A DNA stretch of 64,000 nucleotides, from positions 1,364,001 through 1,428,000 of the forward strand of contig NC_014643.1 in assembly GCF_000164695.2 (NCBI RefSeq). Reading direction: 5' to 3'. The notes under the pieces are model-generated. The model was given only the letters and a program-made list of their open reading frames with translations. It made no database searches and had not been told where the DNA came from. Positions 32,585-40,336 of this stretch are shown piece after piece. The translations under genes were made by a program, and so were the position numbers. Positions within the stretch are counted from its first letter, which is position 1. Every line of letters starts with the position of its first letter. The DNA is from Rothia dentocariosa ATCC 17931. Its GTDB lineage: Bacteria > Actinomycetota > Actinomycetes > Actinomycetales > Micrococcaceae.

Positions 32585-33235
32585 GTGACCATCGTACCGA
32601 GAAAGTATAGCGCTCTTCCGTTAGCCCTTGCAGGGCTTGGTCTGTTGAGCGCGTGTGCATCCTCCGAACCTCAGGATCCGGTGACTCCCGCCGTGGTGAC
32701 AGTGACCGCATCCCCCTCAACACATGGTACGGCTGCGGAACCTTCACCTTCGGCAACCTCTAACTCTTCGGCAGATCCCGCCCATGCCCCCGCCGCGACC
32801 CAGGGTAATGGGGGAGAAGGAAATACTGCTGGCGGCTCGGTGAATGGTGATACTAATCAGAATCAGCCCGGACCCGGAGGGAACAATACACCCGCGCAAC
32901 GTAACAACGGTGGATCTCCAACCGAACCCAAGGTGAATGTGAATGGTTCCTGGACCCACACGAACTCCGAAGGCGATAAAATCACCGTTGAGACGAGCGG
33001 CGCGTGGGAAGTTATCAAGAGCGACGGCGAGGTCATTAGAGTGAGCGCAAGCGGCGCATGGACCCAGACCGACCATGACGGCGAGGTTATTACGGTTAAT
33101 GCCGACGGCTCGTGGTCAGTCTCCGAGAATGGCATTGTTGAGGATGAAGAAGACCGGCCTGAAATCCCTGCAATTCCTGGAAAACCCAATAATCCGGAGG
33201 CGGCAACTCCGGTAACCCCTGCAGCTCCGCGTTAA
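32585..33235 (+). CDS. DGSW-repeat lipoprotein A
   Basis: 216 residues from GTG 32585, which follows AGAAAGACATACC; this start aligns the signal peptide with the paralogues (an ATG at 32555 would add 10 residues). Lipobox LLSAC, then a Ser/Thr/Pro/Asn/Gly-rich linker of about 90 residues, then four repeats with an 18-residue period: GSWTHTNSEGDKITVETS, GAWEVIKSDGEVIRVSAS, GAWTQTDHDGEVITVNAD and GSWSV. The C-terminus is Pro-rich (IPAIPGKPNNPEAATPVTP). Likely anchored on the outer face of the membrane with the repeat domain held away by the linker. No named domain recognised. First of six tandem paralogues. Confidence 0.85.
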   Translation: MTIVPRKYSALPLALAGLGLLSACASSEPQDPVTPAVVTVTASPSTHGTAAEPSPSATSNSSADPAHAPAATQGNGGEGNTAGGSVNGDTNQNQPGPGGNNTPAQRNNGGSPTEPKVNVNGSWTHTNSEGDKITVETSGAWEVIKSDGEVIRVSASGAWTQTDHDGEVITVNADGSWSVSENGIVEDEEDRPEIPAIPGKPNNPEAATPVTPAAPR

Positions 33236-33883
33236 GACGCGGTTCTGTGCGGAAAACTGGTATACACAACATATAACTATGAACGATATAAATGTATAAG
33301 TATTATTAAATACTTTATATATAAACTTTATAAGTGTTTCACCCTGTTCTCAAAATATCTATAAATCAAACAGTTCTTGCAGAAAGATCTCTGCGGTCGG
33401 TTGCTCGGGTGATACTCTACTAAGCTGAGCTTTCTTGTGTTTCGGCATTTCTTGTTGTTGGGTGTATGCCTCTTGGTGTGCGAATGAAGTTTTTCCTTGT
33501 GGGGCAGGGGTTTGCGTGTCGGGAGGATAGAGATCTTCACATAGAACTCTCGTAAGTGTAAAGAAAATATATATAAAAATGCTGATTAAATTTAATCAGT
33601 AGTTTCACGTCCGAGATTTTGAAGTGTTTCCCAAGATATTCTTGAGGGTACCCGCAGAAATTAACGTGATATTTTTCAAGAAACGTGTTAATGGATAGCT
33701 TCAAGAAGCGGAACACCTTTAGAATAGATGTATCCCTCCTTCCGGAAGGACTATTTATCCCGCAACGACGCTCTTCAGTAGGGATCGCTATAACACCATA
33801 TTCTTCGGTGCTGTGGTGCGCTCATGCTGAACGTCTGGGTGGTCGCAACGGGACATCATCGCCGGTTTATAGAAAGAAATGCA
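33236..33883. other. Long AT-rich intergenic region between lipoproteins A and B
   Basis: 648 bases with no credible gene. It has very AT-rich blocks (33275-33335 and 33555-33600) unlike the flanking genes, and the perfect 18-bp palindrome CTGATTAAATTTAATCAG at 33582-33599. The 93-codon frame starting at 33685 overlaps the true start of lipoprotein B in another frame and is not supported. Confidence 0.6.
33582..33599. promoter_or_regulatory. Perfect 18-bp AT-rich palindrome, possible operator
   Basis: CTGATTAAA followed directly by TTTAATCAG. About 290 bases upstream of lipoprotein B. The shape suits a dimeric regulator, but no regulator is known. Confidence 0.35.
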
Positions 33884-34726
33884 ATGAGCATGAAGAGAAC
33901 CTACGCCGTTGTATCGGTGGCTGTGGCGAGTATTCTTGCCCTGAGCGCCTGCGGCTCCTCAAATGAGGCGTCTTCCTCCGTAACGTTATCGCCCAACAGC
34001 AGCTCCTCAAGCTCAAAATCTTCCCCCACGAAATCTAAGTCTCCAAGTCCCAGTTCCTCGGCGAGTTCATCCCCTTCCGCGACGGCAACTGAAACCGCAA
34101 CCCCCGAACCTGCGGATGCTACTCCCTCTTCAACCGCCGAAAGTAATACTACAGGTGAAGCCGTGAATGCTCCCACGCTCACAGATGCGGCAACAGCCCC
34201 CGAATCTCCGGCTACTAATTCTCCTGAGGAAAGCGCAGCAGCTGGGGGAGCAGATGCGAATAAGGATGTCGATGAAGCGGCGAAGCCAGCTGACGGTTCT
34301 GGTGGAAGTAACTCCGGGCAGCAGGGAAATTCTGGAGGTCAGGGAGGGGCAGGATCCGCAAATAAAAATGGCGGTTCGCAAGGGTCTACCGGCAACAAGG
34401 GAAATGGCGGTGCTTCTAGTATCAAGGTGAACCGCGATGGTTCGTGGTCTCAGACCGCTGCGGATGGAAGCACTATCAAAGTTGATTCCGATGGCTCGTG
34501 GAAACGCAAGAATGCCGATGGAACCCGAATTCGTGTGTACGACGACGGATCGTGGGTGCAAAAGTATCCGAATGGAAGCGAATTCGGCGTCACCGATAAC
34601 GGCGAATGGTACTCCTCTAATGGATGGCGAATCTCGTCCTACACGCCCCCAGCGCCCACGTATCCTGGACGGGGGACGGCTCGTCCAGCACAGCCTAAGC
34701 GCGCTGTTTGGCAGGGGCGCGGGTAA
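33884..34726 (+). CDS. DGSW-repeat lipoprotein B
   Basis: 280 residues from ATG 33884 (or 33890), after AGAAAGAAAT. The signal peptide MKRTYAVVSVAVASILALSAC carries the lipobox LSAC. A linker of about 165 residues follows, first Ser/Thr/Pro/Glu-rich and then Gly/Asn/Gln-rich, and then three exact 18-residue repeats: GSWSQTAADGSTIKVDSD, GSWKRKNADGTRIRVYDD and GSWVQKYPNGSEFGVTDN, capped by GEWYSSNGWRI. The tail is Tyr/Pro/Arg-rich and ends differently from the paralogues (no TTAG end). Followed after 27 bases by lipoprotein C, so the two are probably co-transcribed. Confidence 0.85.
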   Translation: MSMKRTYAVVSVAVASILALSACGSSNEASSSVTLSPNSSSSSSKSSPTKSKSPSPSSSASSSPSATATETATPEPADATPSSTAESNTTGEAVNAPTLTDAATAPESPATNSPEESAAAGGADANKDVDEAAKPADGSGGSNSGQQGNSGGQGGAGSANKNGGSQGSTGNKGNGGASSIKVNRDGSWSQTAADGSTIKVDSDGSWKRKNADGTRIRVYDDGSWVQKYPNGSEFGVTDNGEWYSSNGWRISSYTPPAPTYPGRGTARPAQPKRAVWQGRG

Positions 34727-34753
34727 TAAAAACGGCTGACTTTCTGCCCTGAG

Positions 34754-35278
34754 ATGGGAAAACACGTGAAAACTGTAAAAATTATAGCGAGTCTTGCTCT
34801 GGCATTTGCTTCTGCTCTGACGCTAAGCGCTTGCGTTGCTCATAGCTCCAGCGGTTCGGCCGCCTCTCCATCGGTGTCGAAAACCCCTAAGCCTTTTCCG
34901 TCCGTAACGGTACGCAGTATGGAGGAACAAACCACACAGGTTTCCTCGGATGGTTCATGGTCTTATGTGTCCAATGATGGTTTGCAGGTGAAAGTCAATG
35001 CTGACGGTTCTTGGACTAAAACCGGGATTATGGGCGAGGAAACTGCGGTGTCGGCAGATGGGTCATGGACCCATAAAGCTCGAATCGAGATTGCAGAGCA
35101 GGGAACAGTGCAAGGCTCCCAGGCTAAGGTACAGGCGGATGGCGGCTACACGACTGTGAAGAAAGGCGGGCAGCCCGGAACTACGAAACCTACGGTTCCT
35201 CAGATGCCTGAAAAACCTGCAAACCCTCAGGCGGTAACGCCTAAGACCCCGGTTGAGCCCTCGTATGCTCTGCAATAG
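34754..35278 (+). CDS. DGSW-repeat lipoprotein C
   Basis: 174 residues; the start could be ATG 34754 or GTG 34766, and neither has a strong ribosome site. Lipobox LTLSAC. The linker is short (about 40 residues), unlike the others. Repeats: GSWSYVSNDGLQVKVNAD, GSWTKTGIMGEETAVSAD, then a longer diverged unit beginning GSWTHKARIEIA and ending GGYTTVKKGG. The Pro-rich tail MPEKPANPQAVTPKTPVEP is shared with D and E. Ends in a strong terminator. Confidence 0.83.
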   Translation: MGKHVKTVKIIASLALAFASALTLSACVAHSSSGSAASPSVSKTPKPFPSVTVRSMEEQTTQVSSDGSWSYVSNDGLQVKVNADGSWTKTGIMGEETAVSADGSWTHKARIEIAEQGTVQGSQAKVQADGGYTTVKKGGQPGTTKPTVPQMPEKPANPQAVTPKTPVEPSYALQ

Positions 35279-35316
35279 TTTGTGACTGCGACCTCTGTCG
35301 TGAGGACTTTCAGGAA

Positions 35317-35357
35317 CCGAAGCGCCGCATCCACAAGGCTAGGATGCGGCGCTTCGG
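35317..35357 (+). terminator. Terminator after lipoproteins B-C
   Basis: CCGAAGCGCCGCATCC and GGATGCGGCGCTTCGG form a perfect 16-bp stem (9-base loop) followed by CTTTTC. Shares the GCATCC/GGATGC core with the hairpins at 36386, 37648, 38476 and 51735. Confidence 0.92.
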
Positions 35358-35628
35358 CTTTTCATCTGCCTGCGATAAGAGCCTGTGGTACGGGGGTATA
35401 CCCCACCCCTTTACTTCCGCGGGAATTTGGGGGCCTGAAATAGGTATAAAAAACCTTAAGATAATTTTTAAGTTTCTTAGGTTAAACACAGGTTTACATA
35501 GGCTCAACATAGCTAGAACCAGTAGAATAAAGGTATTCCCGGGCAGGGTATAGCTCCTGTAATTTCAGTCTTGTGACGCGAAATTTTCGGGTACTGAACA
35601 GTAATTCATCATTAGAAAGACTACGCAC
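35358..35628. other. Intergenic leader of lipoprotein D
   Basis: 271 bases. Contains the short palindrome GGGGGTATACCCC near 35391 and an AT-rich block near 35445-35485 (AAAAACCTTAAGATAATTTT). GAAAGACTACGCAC precedes the ATG. No gene. Confidence 0.5.
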
Positions 35629-36270
35629 ATGATCACCAAGAAAACTTCCGCCCTTCTTTCTCTAGCTGTAGCAGGCGTTGTAGCTCTCAGCGCATGCGGC
35701 GCCAATAACTCCAATAATGCTTCGAGCTCTTCATCGGCATCCGCCTCTGCATCTGAGACTCCCAAGGTCTCCGTCTCCGATGGTTCGGTCACTGTGAATA
35801 ATGGTGATACCTCTGTCACCGCTGGGGCTGACGGTAATATGCAGATGAAGAACGGCGATTCCACGGTATCTGCTGGTACTAACGGCGGAATGCAAGCGGA
35901 TAACGGCTCGGGGTCGAGCGCATCCGCATCTACTAGCAATAATGGCGGCGGGGCCGGTTCGCATACTGTTGTATCTGATGGGTCGTGGACTTACACTGAG
36001 GCTGATGGTGATAGTGTCGTTGTGGCTTCCGACGGCTCATGGGTTCGCACCGAGACTGATGGCGATATTACCACTGTGAGTTCCGATGGCTCATGGACTG
36101 TTATAGATGGTCGTGATGTAACAGCTGTAAACGCTGATGGCAGCTACACCGTTCAGGAGGATGGCAAGCCGTCCACTAAGAAGCCAAGCCTTCCGGATCT
36201 GCCCAATAAGCCAAGCGACTCTAAAGCTGTAACTCCTAAGTCCCCGGTTCAGCCAACCACTGCCGGCTAG
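35629..36270 (+). CDS. DGSW-repeat lipoprotein D
   Basis: 213 residues, signal MITKKTSALLSLAVAGVVAL ending in lipobox LSAC. It has two repeat types. First, a Trp-less variant: GSVTVNNGDTSVTAGAD, GNMQMKNGDSTVSAGTN and GGMQADNG; then a Ser/Gly linker; then the canonical GSWTYTEADGDSVVVASD, GSWVRTETDGDITTVSSD, GSWTVIDGRDVTAVNAD and GSYTVQEDG. The conserved tail LPDLPNKPSDSKAVTPKSPV ends QPTTAG. The Trp-less repeats link it to lipoprotein F. Exported; function unknown. Confidence 0.87.
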   Translation: MITKKTSALLSLAVAGVVALSACGANNSNNASSSSSASASASETPKVSVSDGSVTVNNGDTSVTAGADGNMQMKNGDSTVSAGTNGGMQADNGSGSSASASTSNNGGGAGSHTVVSDGSWTYTEADGDSVVVASDGSWVRTETDGDITTVSSDGSWTVIDGRDVTAVNADGSYTVQEDGKPSTKKPSLPDLPNKPSDSKAVTPKSPVQPTTAG

Positions 36271-36385
36271 ATTATTCTAGATAGAGAGTCGATATGCCGT
36301 GCGTTGCCTCTGACGCGCTACGGTAACTACTGGTCTAGAAGGCTCCACCCGGACGTAGCATCACGGTATACGGCGCGATAATTCA

Positions 36386-36422
36386 AGCGGTGCGCATCCT
36401 TACGATAAGGATGCGTACCGCT
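36386..36422 (+). terminator. Terminator after lipoprotein D, GCGCATCC family
   Basis: AGCGGTGCGCATCCTTA, loop CGA, TAAGGATGCGTACCGCT: a 17-bp stem with one wobble, followed by TTGTTG. Confidence 0.88.
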
Positions 36423-36733
36423 TTGTTGTGTGTGGATAAAGGGCGGCAAAATAAAAACCCCGAAACCATAAGATGCGCTTGTATAAGTGCAAGGTATGAT
36501 CTAAGTTTTCTGAGATCTACGAGAAAGGTAAATATTTTAAAATATTAATTAATTTTAATAACACAAGGAAATACAGTTAATTGTTTAGGGTAGAAATGAG
36601 TATGCGTTAAAGGGTCTATTTATTGCTCTTAGCATAAAAAGAGCCACAGGGAGGGGAAAATTCCTGAAAAATGCCGTCAGTGTGTGAGAGAGTTGAAAAC
36701 CAGTCAATAATCACCGGCAGAAAGGATAGGCGT
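36423..36733. promoter_or_regulatory. AT-rich leader of lipoprotein E
   Basis: 311 bases; 36525-36580 is nearly all A/T. From 36633 onward (AGCATAAAAA, CCTGAAAAAT, GTGTGAGAG, CCGGCAGAAAGGATAGGCGT) it matches the leader of lipoprotein F block by block, so promoter, 5' untranslated region and ribosome site were duplicated together with the gene. Confidence 0.65.
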
Positions 36734-37612
36734 ATGATCGCCAAGAAGACTTCCGCTTTTGTATCCCTGGCTGTTGCGAGCATGGTGGCGCTGAGCGCCT
36801 GTGGCTCGGACAATTCTAACGGCTCCTCCTCAAGCTCTTCCGCAGGAAGCGGGGCGTCCGGTTCCGCATCGGCAAACTCTTCCGCTTCCGGCGGCTCAGA
36901 CTCCTCGAACGCTAGCGGTGGCGCCAGCGGCGATGCTTCGGCAAACTCCAGTGCCGGTTCTGATGCTAGCGGCGGTGCAGACTCAGAGAAGGGGTCTGGT
37001 AGCGGATCTAGCGACGGCACAGGATCGGATAATAAATCTGATTCTGGTTCCGATTCTGGCTCACAATCAGGCAGCGAGGGCGGCTCCGGTGGAGGCTCAG
37101 GTGCTGAAGGCGGTGGTGGCGCTCAGGGTGGCGCACAATCGGGCAGCGGTGACGGATCAGGCGGCGGAGCGAACGGTTCTGGTGCTGAGGGTGGCGGCGG
37201 TGCCCAGGGTGGCACCGCTCCTAACTCTGGAGGCGGTGCTGACGGTAGCGGCGCACAGGGTGGTGGCGCCAATGGCGCTCCCGGATCTGAGGGATACGTT
37301 CTGGTCTCGGAAGACGGCTCTTGGACTGCTACTGAACCCGACGGCGATACGGTTACGGTCTACTACGATGGCTCTTGGACTAGGACCGACGCTTCCGATG
37401 GTCACACCGATCTGGTGGGCATCGACGGCTCCTGGGTTAAGAACGAAGGCAATACGGTGACGGCTGTGCAGTACAACGGCGCCTACAACGTGATGGTTAA
37501 CGGTCAGGCTACGTCCGAAAAACCCACCGACCTGCCGGATCTTCCCGTGGTTCCCAATACTCCGGGAGCGGCAACTCCTAAAACGCCTCTCAACCCGACC
37601 ACTGCGGGCTAG
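36734..37612 (+). CDS. DGSW-repeat lipoprotein E
   Basis: 292 residues from ATG 36734 (AGAAAGGATAGGCGT before it; the frame opens earlier at 36671). Signal MIAKKTSAFVSLAVASMVAL, lipobox LSAC. A linker of about 185 residues is Ser/Gly/Ala-rich, with repeating GAEGGGGAQGG and GSDSGSQSGS units. Repeats: GSWTATEPDGDTVTVYYD, GSWTRTDASDGHTDLVGID (19), GSWVKNEGNTVTAVQYN (17) and GAYNVMVNGQ. The tail LPDLPVVPNTPGAATPKTPL ends NPTTAG. The longest linker of the set; its repetitive codons should make length variable between strains. Confidence 0.87.
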   Translation: MIAKKTSAFVSLAVASMVALSACGSDNSNGSSSSSSAGSGASGSASANSSASGGSDSSNASGGASGDASANSSAGSDASGGADSEKGSGSGSSDGTGSDNKSDSGSDSGSQSGSEGGSGGGSGAEGGGGAQGGAQSGSGDGSGGGANGSGAEGGGGAQGGTAPNSGGGADGSGAQGGGANGAPGSEGYVLVSEDGSWTATEPDGDTVTVYYDGSWTRTDASDGHTDLVGIDGSWVKNEGNTVTAVQYNGAYNVMVNGQATSEKPTDLPDLPVVPNTPGAATPKTPLNPTTAG

Positions 37613-37647
37613 CACCTGCGGATGGCCGTGAAGCGGCTGTGTAATCT

Positions 37648-37680
37648 GGCGCGCATCCTTAGTTTTTGAGGATGCGCGCC
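37648..37680 (+). terminator. Terminator after lipoprotein E, GGATGCGCGCC family
   Basis: GGCGCGCATCC and GGATGCGCGCC (perfect 11 bp, extended by T-A) around a short T-rich loop, followed by TTATTTTT. Confidence 0.92.
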
Positions 37681-37916
37681 TTATTTTTGCTAAAAATACG
37701 GAAGATATAAATATGATGGGGAAATTTAACCGTTGGATATGCAATTAAACTACATAATTTTATGCATGCCATTTCGAAAATATTTATGGAAATGCAATGT
37801 ATTTACGGCTCATAGCATAAAAACGTTCCGCACCTGGGATAAATCCCTGAAAAATACTTTAGGTGTGTGAGAGGGTGGGTTTTGAACCAACAATTACCGG
37901 CAGAAAGGATAGGCGT
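37681..37916. promoter_or_regulatory. Leader of lipoprotein F, duplicated from that of E
   Basis: 236 bases, AT-rich to 37800, then the same ordered blocks as before lipoprotein E (AGCATAAAAA at 37817, CCTGAAAAAT, GTGTGAGAG, ACCGGCAGAAAGGATAGGCG). Confidence 0.6.
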
Positions 37917-38405
37917 ATGATCGCCAAGAAGACTTCTGTTTTTGTGTCCCTGGCTGTTGCTGGCGTGGTGGCGCTGAGCGCATGTGGCTCTGGCAGCTCT
38001 GGTGGTGACTCCTCCTCAAGCTCATCCTCAGCATCTACATCGTCAAGTTCATCAGCCTCGCAGGGATCCGTGACCACGGACAACGGCGGCACATCAGGCG
38101 ACTCCGGTTCAGGCGGTGGCGCTGGCGGCGGCTCGGGCGCAGAAAATAATTCTGGCGGCGGCTCACAGATGGAGAATGGCGGCGGATCCGGCGGCGGCAC
38201 TGGTTCAGAGCCTTCAGCGGGCGGTAACATGCAGACTGGTGAGAGCGGAACCGGTGGGCACATGCAGACGAAGCCCGGCAGTGAAGGTGGAGCCCGTATG
38301 GATAACCCGCCGGAGGAACAACAGCAACAACAGCCCCAGCAAGGGCAGCAACAGCAGCAGCCTCAGCAGGGACAACAGCAGCCTCAGCAACAGCAAAAGC
38401 AGTAA
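37917..38405 (+). CDS. Paralogous lipoprotein F lacking the DGSW domain, with a Gln/Pro tail
   Basis: 162 residues. The signal MIAKKTSVFVSLAVAGVVAL with lipobox LSAC is almost identical to that of E. Ser- and Gly-rich linkers follow, with Met-Gln/Asn motifs (QMENGGG, GNMQTGESG, GHMQTKPG) that recall the Trp-less repeats of D. The C-terminal 35 residues are Gln/Pro (EEQQQQQPQQGQQQQQ ...). There is no DGSW unit and no TTAG tail. It could be a truncated, rebuilt member or a specialised one. The CAG/CAA-rich end is prone to slippage. Confidence 0.8.
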   Translation: MIAKKTSVFVSLAVAGVVALSACGSGSSGGDSSSSSSSASTSSSSSASQGSVTTDNGGTSGDSGSGGGAGGGSGAENNSGGGSQMENGGGSGGGTGSEPSAGGNMQTGESGTGGHMQTKPGSEGGARMDNPPEEQQQQQPQQGQQQQQPQQGQQQPQQQQKQ

Positions 38406-38475
38406 CCTGAGGCATTCGCCCCTCTGCGGCGGTATTCTGCCGCCGAAACAGGCGAGTTTCGGCGTATCTGTGCTT

Positions 38476-38511
38476 ATGGCGCGCATCCTTGAACGTGAGG
38501 ATGCGCGCCAT
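38476..38511 (+). terminator. Terminator after lipoprotein F, GGATGCGCGCC family
   Basis: ATGGCGCGCATCC and GGATGCGCGCCAT form a perfect 13-bp stem, with a 10-base loop. Nearly identical to the hairpin at 37648, but without a T-run. Confidence 0.85.
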
Positions 38512-38654
38512 TGCGGCGTTCAAAACGTTACTTAGCCGAACATGTCACATCTTCGCCGTGAAATACCTGGTCAGCTGACAAACCGGTAGAATGTGGGATA
38601 TTGACAGGTTGCGGGTACACCCGCATATGACGACTACGAGCGAGGGGGCGGAAC

Positions 38655-39434
38655 ATGCACACACGCGCAAAGACGCGCCCTCATACCCGCCTTTTCGCCG
38701 TCAAAGACTGTGCCGAGCGGGAATCATCGTTGCGTGAGGTACAGTCAGCAACCGCTGCCGCCCGAGGTGCCCGTGTGATGCGTGCTTGGCTTATCTCGGC
38801 ATCTGCGGTTCTGCTGGGCTCAGCGGGGCATACTCTCGCCGGAGGCGGCGCCGCGCATCCGATGATTCTTGCACTTTGTACCGCGTTAGGGGCGCTCGCT
38901 GCTCTGGGACTTCTAGCGCTTCTCGAACGTATAACGCGCTCACGGCAGCGAGCCCTCTACCTGGGCACCGCAGCAGGCGCCCTCACGGTACAAACCCTGC
39001 TCCACGGTGTTTTCAACCTATCCCATGGATCCGCTCAGGCAGCGCATCGTGTGGCGGCATTGCAAGGAAACCACGCGCACGGTCATGCACATGCGCCCGG
39101 AACACCCCTCGCCCTTGAACACGGGAATGGGTTCAGTCACGCCGTCGCCCAGCACGCTACCGGCACTATGATCGGGGTGCACGCTCTTGCAGCCCTGCTA
39201 AGCCTTATACTTTTGCACCGTGGTGAACGCGCCCTCGCGCAGGCATTATGGGCTCTGCACTGTTATCTGAATACACGTTTGCAGTCCGCTCTGCGGGTTC
39301 TGGTTCTGGCGCCGCTTCCTGTCTTCCCCCGTATATACGGACGTTTTGTCATATCCGTTTATCTTCGTCGGCTGATGCTGGCGTTCTCCCGCGTGGAGCG
39401 AGGACCGCCTGCAGTCTTGGGAAACCCCGCGTAA
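38655..39434 (+). CDS. His-rich polytopic membrane protein of the copper cluster
   Basis: 259 residues with about four or five membrane helices (about 42-62, 68-91, 98-120, 168-188) and an extracytoplasmic loop rich in His (GNHAHGHAHAPGTPLALEHG, plus FSHAVAQHATG). GAGGGGGCGG precedes the ATG; a later start at GTG 38775/ATG 38778 is possible. No family name recognised. Its position directly upstream of CopC and PCuAC genes and its clustered histidines suggest a metal-binding or copper-uptake role; this is inference. Confidence 0.7.
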   Translation: MHTRAKTRPHTRLFAVKDCAERESSLREVQSATAAARGARVMRAWLISASAVLLGSAGHTLAGGGAAHPMILALCTALGALAALGLLALLERITRSRQRALYLGTAAGALTVQTLLHGVFNLSHGSAQAAHRVAALQGNHAHGHAHAPGTPLALEHGNGFSHAVAQHATGTMIGVHALAALLSLILLHRGERALAQALWALHCYLNTRLQSALRVLVLAPLPVFPRIYGRFVISVYLRRLMLAFSRVERGPPAVLGNPA

Positions 39435-39566
39435 CCCCAACCATCGCCCGTGCTACGAGTCTGCCCACCGGCTGGCTCGCGTGAGCGTATACACCTTCCT
39501 TGACTGAAACCGAGCGTGAAGGTGCATGCGGCACGGGCATTCGATGCAGATAAAGGATTTACACAT

Positions 39567-40133
39567 ATGCGCACCATGATGCGTACCCTGGCGGCGGTTT
39601 TGCTCGCTAGCCTGATGCTTTTCGGCGGTGCCGCAGCGCAGGCGCATGACGAACTGGTCTCTTCCGACCCCGCCGCGAACGCAACTTTGACGCAGGCACC
39701 TGCCGAGCTGAACCTGACCTACAGCGCGAACCTCATGAATATTGAGGGCGGAAACCGCGTGCGCGTAGTCGATTCGACTGGCGCATCCGTAGCTGAAGGC
39801 GAGCCACAGGTAAAGGGAACGACCGTCACCCAGCCGCTCAAGATCAAGGATGCGAGCGCCGACGAGACTTATACCGTCACCTGGCGCGTAGTCTCCTCGG
39901 ACGGGCACCCTATTCAGGGAACCTATACGTTCAGCGTTGGCGCAGGTAAAGCCGCAGCACCCTCGCAGGATGCGGGCACTGGCGAATCTTCGCAGGCCGC
40001 GGCTGATACCCAGAACTCCACTAAGTCAGATTCCGATTCCGGAGTGAATTGGTGGCTGATTGGCGGCGGTGTAGGTGCCTTCGTCGTGCTGGCTGTGGGG
40101 ATTCTCGCCCTGCTCAAAAAACGTTCCGCATAA
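39567..40133 (+). CDS. copC: CopC-domain copper-binding protein, membrane-anchored
   Basis: 188 residues from ATG 39567 (AAAGGATTT before it). Signal peptide ending AAAQA, so the mature protein begins His-Asp-Glu (HDELVSSDPAANATLTQAP), the amino-terminal His being a known Cu(II) ligand of CopC. The CopC fold runs to SSDGHPIQGTYTFSVGAG, whose D-x-H provides further ligands. A Ser/Gln-rich linker and one C-terminal helix (about 160-182, then KKRSA) tether it to the membrane. It probably hands copper to the CopD part of the fusion encoded downstream. Confidence 0.9.
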   Translation: MRTMMRTLAAVLLASLMLFGGAAAQAHDELVSSDPAANATLTQAPAELNLTYSANLMNIEGGNRVRVVDSTGASVAEGEPQVKGTTVTQPLKIKDASADETYTVTWRVVSSDGHPIQGTYTFSVGAGKAAAPSQDAGTGESSQAAADTQNSTKSDSDSGVNWWLIGGGVGAFVVLAVGILALLKKRSA

Positions 40134-40146
40134 TACCTTGTACACC

Positions 40147-40179
40147 CGTGACGTTACCGGGCAGCTTCCGGACGTCACG
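40147..40179 (+). terminator. Hairpin between copC and the PCuAC gene
   Basis: CGTGACGT-TA-CCGG and CCGG-ACGTCACG form a 12-bp stem with a 2-base bulge, 14 bases after the copC stop. No T-run; it may attenuate or stabilise rather than end transcription. Confidence 0.5.
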
Positions 40180-40336
40180 CCCATTGGCAGGCGCCGCATT
40201 GGGATCTTCCCGCAGACCGCGGCACGTGCGATTAAAAGTCGCAGAATAATCGAACGTCGCGAACTGTCGCATGTGCCTGCCGAAGAATTATTCGCACACA
40301 CAGGCGGGTTTTACCGCCAGAAAAGAGTAAAAGATC

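Noticed and set aside
33328-33540. 70-codon minus-strand frame in the lipoprotein array
   Set aside because: Lys/His/Asn-rich translation with no family features and no ribosome site.
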